A DNA stretch of 9,513 bases from Sinorhizobium sp. (GTDB lineage: Bacteria; Pseudomonadota; Alphaproteobacteria; Rhizobiales; Rhizobiaceae). Each line of letters starts with the position of its first letter. Position 1 is the stretch's first letter. The stretch covers positions 1-9,513 of the forward strand of contig JAPSJG010000116.1 of the NCBI GenBank assembly GCA_031178305.1, read 5' to 3'. Position numbers and translations under genes: made by a program. This document shows, piece by piece, positions 6,491 to 9,513 of this stretch. The notes beneath the pieces are model-generated. The model had not been told where the DNA came from. It saw nothing but the letters and a program-made list of their open reading frames with translations, and ran no database searches.

Positions 6491-7137
6491 GCCAAAACCT
6501 TCCGGACGGTGTCGGACCAGGCCGCCATCCTTGTGACCAGAATCGCGTCACCGAATTCAACTGCGAGATCGACATCGGCGGTCTCGACATGGCGGAACAC
6601 CATCGTCTCGTCCGGGAGATGCCGCTTCAGCGCCTCAAAAAGGGCAGCCGGTCCCCTTACGGTAATTGCAAGGCCTTCGCCCGCGGCCATACCTTGGCGG
6701 ACCATGCTCGCGAGGTTCTCGATGGCGCTCGCACGCAGCGCTTCCTCCATGACCGGCGCCAGCACCCGCGCCGTCTGGTCCCCGAGCGCGAATGCCAGCC
6801 GCTCCGTCATCTCGGCGAACTGGGCGGCCAGCTTGTGCGCCACCTCCCCCTCCAGGCGCCGCGACAAAGCCTCGATTTCCCCCATGTGACGGGCTTTCAG
6901 TTCGGCAATCTCACGCTGGTGCTCGGCCACGAGTTCGCCGGTCGCCTCGGCGCGGCCCTCTTCGAAGGCCGCGCGGCGCTCGGCATCGATGTCGATTTCG
7001 GGCATCATGGGTCTCTCGCCGGATCCGCTGGCGGAAACGCCTCCGTCGAGATCCGGAAAAAATTTCGGTGGCATGCGCGTGAGCTCGATCTTCGGCGCGC
7101 TGAAATCCTTGAGATAGCGGGAAAGCGACGCACTCAT
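6487..7137 (-). CDS. FliH-like protein, first gene of the mot operon
   Basis: This 216-residue cytoplasmic protein has no signal peptide or membrane segment. Its architecture resembles the FliH/YscL/HrpE family, which regulates the export ATPase FliI: a short N-terminal tail, a charged helix with AAFEEGRAEATGEL (56-69), a coiled-coil-like segment (about 70-145), and a C-terminal alpha/beta domain with LAITVRGP (156-163) and DLAVEFGDAILVTRMAAW (190-207). That last stretch resembles the final beta-hairpin of FliH. The start at 7137 is chosen because GGAGG (plus-strand 7143-7147) lies 5 bases upstream; the frame is open another 103 codons but those residues look non-coding. It overlaps motB by 4 bp (ATGA), implying translational coupling. 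The same position in S. meliloti holds a hypothetical gene. The FliH relation is my inference from the sequence pattern and needs a profile search. Confidence 0.78.
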   Translation of the reverse strand: MSASLSRYLKDFSAPKIELTRMPPKFFPDLDGGVSASGSGERPMMPEIDIDAERRAAFEEGRAEATGELVAEHQREIAELKARHMGEIEALSRRLEGEVAHKLAAQFAEMTERLAFALGDQTARVLAPVMEEALRASAIENLASMVRQGMAAGEGLAITVRGPAALFEALKRHLPDETMVFRHVETADVDLAVEFGDAILVTRMAAWSDTVRKVLA

Positions 7138-7142
7138 GGGCG

Positions 7143-7147
7143 CCTCC
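7143..7147 (-). promoter_or_regulatory. Ribosome binding site that fixes the FliH-like start
   Basis: GGAGG on the minus strand lies 5 bases upstream of ATG 7137. It selects this start over the much longer open frame, whose first ATG is at 7446. Confidence 0.75.
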
Positions 7148-7256
7148 GCCCCACAGCGCCGCGCGCGGCGAATGCCGGCGCGCTCGGCCTTGCCGGCAGA
7201 GACAGCCCCTTGCCCCGGATATCGAAAGAGCCTGACACGTCTTAGATGTCTCCCTC

Positions 7257-7287
7257 GGTCCCGGTCGCGACAGACAGCGACGGGACC
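7257..7287. repeat. Bulged 11-bp inverted repeat upstream of the mot operon
   Basis: The arm 7257-7268 (GGTCCCGGTCGC) pairs with 7277-7287 (GCGACGGGACC) with a single bulged G and an 8-base loop. It sits about 120-150 bp upstream of the FliH-like ATG, probably within the leader or promoter region. Its function is unknown. Confidence 0.45.
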
Positions 7288-7301
7288 CCACATTTTCGAT
7301 A

Positions 7302-7342
7302 GCACCGGTTCGCGGTAGGCGATCCATTCGAACGACCGGTGC
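7302..7342. promoter_or_regulatory. Paired GCACCGGT/ACCGGTGC sites upstream of the mot operon
   Basis: GCACCGGT (7302-7309) and its exact complement ACCGGTGC (7335-7342) are 33 bp apart centre to centre, about three helix turns. Each contains the self-complementary ACCGGT. The spacing would suit two dimers of a regulator on one face of the DNA. This is inference only. Confidence 0.35.
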
Positions 7343-7426
7343 AAGCGGCGGCGCAATCCATCTTGGCCGGCAATCATACGACTGCGAGGAAAGGCTATCG
7401 GGTCAAACTTGTGCGAAAATGAAGGT

Positions 7427-7460
7427 GTTGGACCGCGCCAGGGCAATAGCGCGGTCCAAC
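7427..7460. repeat. Perfect 12-bp inverted repeat (strong hairpin)
   Basis: GTTGGACCGCGC (7427-7438) and GCGCGGTCCAAC (7449-7460) are exact complements around a 10-base loop. The GC-rich stem would be very stable in RNA. On the minus strand only a weak T-rich stretch (CATTTTC) follows some bases later, so it is at best a poor intrinsic terminator. It could stop flagellin read-through into the mot operon or be an operator. Confidence 0.55.
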
Positions 7461-7546
7461 CGGCTTCCGGCCGCGCCGATGACCGGCGGCACGGCGGAAG
7501 AACTGCAAATATGAAATGCGCCCCTACCCGTTCTGGCTATCCGCCG

Positions 7547-7700
7547 CCCCTCATCCGCCTGCCGGCACCTTCTCCCCGCCCGCGGTGAGAAGAGACCTGC
7601 GGCACCGTCTCGCCCCTATCCGCTAGTAGATCTTCGGGAAAGGAAGCGGGTAGCGCCAGTCCCCTCTCCCCGCGCGCGGGGAGAGGGCTAGGGTGAGGGG
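7547..7700. repeat. RIME-like palindromic intergenic element
   Basis: This 154-bp element is bounded by near-complementary ends, CCCCTCATCC (7547-7556) and GGGTGAGGGG (7691-7700). It contains two large palindromes. One is at 7569-7592 (CTTCTCCCC/GGTGAGAAG type, one mismatch). The other is a perfect 26-bp palindrome at 7662-7687 built of CCCTCTCCCC, GCGCGC and GGGGAGAGGG. This make-up matches the rhizobial intergenic mosaic elements (RIME), short non-coding repeats found in many copies in Rhizobium and Sinorhizobium. CCGCCG lies directly on both outer sides (7541-7546 and 7701-7706), possibly a target duplication. There is no coding potential. Membership in RIME1 rather than a related family is from memory of the pattern. 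Confidence 0.72.
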
Positions 7701-7766
7701 CCGCCGATGGCTAAACAGGCCAGAAGCGCAAGAGCTTACCGCCATCATTTCCCTTCACTGCCTCAC

Positions 7767-7784
7767 TCCGCCACTCATGGCGGA
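7767..7784 (-). terminator. Short hairpin just after flaC, possible 3' end
   Basis: TCCGCCA (7767-7773) and TGGCGGA (7778-7784) form a 7-bp stem with a 4-base loop, 7 bases after the flaC stop codon. No T-run follows on the minus strand, so intrinsic termination is doubtful. It may mark or protect the flaC mRNA end. Confidence 0.35.
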
Positions 7785-7791
7785 CCAGCCG

Positions 7792-8757
7792 TTATTGCTG
7801 GAACAGGCGCAGGATGTTCTCGGAGTTGGTGTTCGCGATAGATAGCGACTGGATGCCGAGCTGCTGCTGGGTCTGCAGCGCCTTGAGCCGCGTCGATTCC
7901 TCGTTCATGTCCGCGTCGACCAGGCGGCCGACACCCTTGTCGATCACATCCATCAGGTTCGCCACGAAGCCGTCTTGCATTTCGATGCGGCTGCTGATCG
8001 CGCCGAGGGTCGAGGCGGAGTCGGTCAACTGCTGTATGAGGTTATCGACGACGCGGATCATATCGGTCAGATCGGCATCCGTCGTGGCGTTGTCGAGCTC
8101 GATCTCGGTCGCGCCCGCGGGAGCAGTGCCGACCGCAAGCAGGTAGTATTCCCGCGGCGTACCTGTCGTATTCGGGTCAAGGGCGTCCGCGTCCACCGCC
8201 TTGGTGAGCATGCCGCGGCTTGCATCCTGCACATCCACGAGCACGGATGTGGACGTGTCGTAGTCGAGCTTCGAGACGGTAACACTGCCGTCGGCGCTTC
8301 GGTTGAAGGAGGCTACGACGGACTTCGTGCCGATCGCCGCCGCTGCCTCGTTATAGAGCCAGTTCTCGCCGGAGAAGGAGGCCGACTGCGCGGCCGAGAC
8401 CAGCTGATTTTTCAGCTGAGTCATTTCCGAGTTGATCTTGTCCTTGTCGACCCCGGGCTCCGCCGCAGCCACGAGCTTGGCCTTGATCTCGCTCATGACC
8501 TCTACGACGGTATCAAGTCCGGCATAGAAGGTGTCGACCTTGGCGGCCCCCAGGCCGAGCGCATCATGAACGGTATCGAGCGCCGAATTGTCGGAGCGCA
8601 TCGTGGTCGCGATCGACCAGTAGGCGGCGTTGTCGGCCGCGGTCTCAACCCGATAGCCGGAGGAGATTCGGCCCTGGGTGACTTCGAGGTTTCGATTGAT
8701 CGCGCGCAGGGTCTGCAATGCAGCCATGGCGGCTGGATTGGTCAAAATGCTGGTCAT
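7792..8757 (-). CDS. flaC: Flagellin FlaC (short secondary flagellin)
   Basis: This is a filament subunit exported through the flagellar channel. The complete 321-residue protein has the conserved N-terminal D0/D1 helices (TSILTNPAAMAALQTLRAIN, then GRISSGYRVETAADNAAYWS at about 31-50). It also has the conserved C-terminal helices (about 265-321, with GRLVDADMNEESTRLKALQT, then QQQLGIQSLSIANTNSENIL). The middle (about 130-240) is short and variable, so surface domains are reduced; the principal rhizobial flagellins are about 390 residues. Rhizobial filaments mix one main flagellin with minor ones such as FlaC, and this is its expected place as last of the fla series. The ATG at 8757 fits the flagellin N-terminus; a modest AGGG lies about 9 bases upstream. 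Tandem CtrA-type boxes lie 112-153 bp upstream. The symbol follows S. meliloti gene order. Confidence 0.92.
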   Translation of the reverse strand: MTSILTNPAAMAALQTLRAINRNLEVTQGRISSGYRVETAADNAAYWSIATTMRSDNSALDTVHDALGLGAAKVDTFYAGLDTVVEVMSEIKAKLVAAAEPGVDKDKINSEMTQLKNQLVSAAQSASFSGENWLYNEAAAAIGTKSVVASFNRSADGSVTVSKLDYDTSTSVLVDVQDASRGMLTKAVDADALDPNTTGTPREYYLLAVGTAPAGATEIELDNATTDADLTDMIRVVDNLIQQLTDSASTLGAISSRIEMQDGFVANLMDVIDKGVGRLVDADMNEESTRLKALQTQQQLGIQSLSIANTNSENILRLFQQ

Positions 8758-8788
8758 TGATGTTTGCCCTGTTGGGGGAAAGGAGCAT

Positions 8789-8804
8789 CCGGGTGAGAGC
8801 CCGG
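8789..8804 (-). other. Leader hairpin upstream of flaC
   Basis: CCGGG (8789-8793) and CCCGG (8800-8804) pair around a 6-base loop, about 32-47 bases before the flaC start. It would fold in the flaC mRNA leader. Leader hairpins can affect the stability or translation of flagellin mRNA; no more can be said here. Confidence 0.25.
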
Positions 8805-8868
8805 CAGCGACAGTGGGGCGTCATGCGCGCTGGCGCCTCCTTTGCCCTGGGCGGCCAGACCGTCGTCC

Positions 8869-8885
8869 TTAACGAAGCGTTAACG
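8869..8885. promoter_or_regulatory. CtrA-type box 1 upstream of flaC
   Basis: TTAA (8869-8872), CGAAGCG, TTAA (8880-8883) followed by C gives a perfect TTAA-N7-TTAAC match to the alphaproteobacterial CtrA consensus. It is one of two near-identical 17-base copies (16 of 17 bases equal) that start 25 bp apart. Binding is inferred, not shown. Confidence 0.6.
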
Positions 8886-8893
8886 AGAAAAGG

Positions 8894-8910
8894 TTAACAA
8901 AGCGTTAACG
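8894..8910. promoter_or_regulatory. CtrA-type box 2 upstream of flaC
   Basis: TTAA (8894-8897), CAAAGCG, TTAA (8905-8908) followed by C is a second perfect TTAA-N7-TTAAC, and it reads as a full match on both strands (GTTAAC at each end). A further TTAA at 8914-8917 has the wrong spacing (N5) but could be a half site. Confidence 0.6.
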
Positions 8911-9008
8911 GCGTTAAGGAATGATTAGGATAGATGAAGAAAGAGTTAAGTGGCGAAAGTGGAGGACCGACGCGGGTGCTGGGTTGTTGCGCGCCCATTG
9001 GGCGACGC

Positions 9009-9039
9009 AAAAAACCGCGCCTCTTGCGAAGCGCGGTTT
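9009..9039 (-). terminator. Intrinsic terminator after the upstream flagellin gene
   Basis: On the minus strand AAACCGCGC (plus 9031-9039) and GCGCGGTTT (plus 9012-9020) form a 9-bp GC-rich stem with a 10-base loop. It is followed at once by six T (plus 9009-9014 are A). This is a textbook rho-independent terminator, 42 bp past the flagellin stop. It separates that flagellin transcript from flaC, so flaC needs its own promoter. Confidence 0.9.
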
Positions 9040-9080
9040 CCATTTCGACGGGAGGGAACTTATCCCCGGTCCTGATCCGA

Positions 9081-9513
9081 TTAACGGAAGAGGGTGAGGA
9101 TGTTTTCCGAGGAAGTGTTGGCGATCGACAGCGACTGGATGGCGAGCTGCTGCTGCGTCTGCAGGGCCTTCAGGCGGGTCGATTCCTCGTTCATGTCGGC
9201 GTCGACGAGGCGGCCAACGCCGGAGTCGATCGAGTCGGTCAGCTTGGAGACGAACTCGCTCTGGAGGTCGATGCGCATTCCGATTGAGCCGAGGTCGGCA
9301 GCCGCACTTGTCATGTCGGTGAGCGCTTCGTCGACGCCCGCAATGAGAGCATCAAGCTCTTGGGAAGTCAGCGCGGTGATGTCGATATTGGCAATGGAAG
9401 ACGGAGCATCAACGTTGGTAGCTGGCGCGGCAGTCGTATCAACGCCCCACTTCGTCGTACCATCGTCATATACGACTTCCTGGCCGGTCGTACCGACGTC
9501 AATTGCTTCCACC
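9081..9513 (-). CDS. flaD: Flagellin, partial (5' end beyond right edge), FlaD by position
   Basis: The last 143 or so residues of a second flagellin enter from the right edge; the N-terminus lies outside the window, and the GTG near the edge is internal, not a start. The C-terminal D1/D0 helices are diagnostic (LGSIGMRIDLQSEFVSKLTD, then GRLVDADMNEESTRLKALQT, then QQQLAIQSLSIANTSSENIL), ending in LTLFR. The part before that (VVYDDGTTKWGVDTTAAPAT) belongs to the variable surface region. The last 60 or so codons closely match flaC in protein and largely in DNA. The S. meliloti order flaA-flaB-flaD-flaC suggests flaD; the paralogues are too alike at this end to be sure. The gene ends in its own intrinsic terminator. 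Confidence 0.88.
   Translation of the reverse strand, partial: VEAIDVGTTGQEVVYDDGTTKWGVDTTAAPATNVDAPSSIANIDITALTSQELDALIAGVDEALTDMTSAAADLGSIGMRIDLQSEFVSKLTDSIDSGVGRLVDADMNEESTRLKALQTQQQLAIQSLSIANTSSENILTLFR

Larger units (their letters stand above)
7138..7791. other. 654-bp non-coding gap between flaC and the mot operon
   Basis: I see no convincing gene in either strand here. Reading from flaC towards the operon, it holds a small hairpin after the flaC stop, a RIME-like repeat element, and then a region with three separate inverted repeats that precedes the FliH-like gene. The operon promoter should lie in 7138-7546, but no clear -35/-10 pair is visible. TATGAT on the minus strand (plus 7370-7375 region) lacks a well-spaced -35. 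Confidence 0.6.
8758..9080. promoter_or_regulatory. flaD-flaC intergenic region with flaC promoter
   Basis: This 323-bp gap holds the flaD terminator at one end, a cluster of TTAA-containing repeats in the middle, and a GC-rich leader before flaC. The TTAA cluster (8867-8919) is framed by inverted copies, CCTTAACG at its left end and CGTTAAGG at its right end. The leader contains a CCGGG/CCCGG hairpin (8789-8804). No clear -35/-10 pair was found and no small gene is evident. Confidence 0.65.

Noticed and set aside
4187..6889. 900-codon open frame on the plus strand
   Set aside because: It lies opposite motC, motB and the FliH-like gene, shows no known domain, and its low-complexity arginine/glycine-rich product is typical of an antisense frame kept open by GC-rich third codon positions.
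7136..7318. Small plus-strand gene of 60 codons in the flaC-mot gap
   Set aside because: No ribosome binding site or recognisable product, and it overlaps inverted repeats; likely chance.
7138..7446. Longer N-terminus for the FliH-like protein (start 7446)
   Set aside because: The extra 103 codons give an arginine-rich, unstructured sequence crossing strong inverted repeats, while GGAGG supports the start at 7137.
7662..7687. The perfect 26-bp palindrome as flaC terminator
   Set aside because: It is part of the RIME-like element, is about 105 bp after the stop and has no T-tract.
7975..8760. 261-codon open frame on the plus strand
   Set aside because: Exactly antisense to flaC, whose conserved flagellin ends leave no doubt which strand codes.
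1..9513. CRISPR arrays, tRNA or rRNA genes, transposases, phage or defence genes
   Set aside because: None seen; apart from the RIME-like repeat the window is an ordinary flagellar cluster segment.

Overview
The window is a stretch of a flagellar gene cluster from an alphaproteobacterium of the Rhizobiaceae, most like Sinorhizobium/Ensifer. Three things point there. The gene order (flagellin, flagellin, FliH-like, motB, motC, fliK, transglycosylase, rem, flgE, all on the minus strand) is the one known from the S. meliloti chromosomal flagellar region. The genes motC and rem are rhizobial specialities. A palindromic intergenic repeat of the RIME type sits beside the second flagellin. Coding DNA is GC-rich, and the antisense frames are open over long distances.

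Layout, read on the minus strand from right to left. The 3' part of one flagellin (flaD by position) runs in from the right edge and ends in a clear intrinsic terminator. A 323-bp gap follows, carrying two tandem perfect TTAA-N7-TTAA boxes (CtrA-type), then the complete short flagellin flaC. Next is a 654-bp non-coding gap holding a RIME-like repeat and several strong inverted repeats. Then comes a tight operon: a FliH-like stator/export accessory protein, motB (stator), motC (periplasmic motility protein), fliK (hook-length control, formerly motD) and a secreted lytic transglycosylase. Genes in it overlap by 4 bp (ATGA), lie 6 bp apart, or overlap by about 65 bp. A 270-bp AT-rich regulatory gap precedes rem, the OmpR-type motility activator. 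A 74-bp gap precedes flgE (hook protein), which runs off the left edge.

How they work together: Rem is a mid-level activator of flagellar genes. FlgE builds the hook and FliK sets its length. The transglycosylase probably opens peptidoglycan for the growing rod. MotB anchors the stator to the wall, MotC assists MotB in the periplasm, and the flagellins form the filament. motA, fliI and the first two flagellins are not in the window.

I found no wholly new system. The most useful observations are regulatory. Perfect CtrA-type boxes lie in front of both rem and flaC, which suggests a direct cell-cycle input to motility. The rem leader holds an 8-bp inverted repeat just upstream of its ribosome binding site, and Rem has a receiver domain without an obvious phospho-acceptor aspartate. 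The unnamed first gene of the mot operon reads as a FliH relative.
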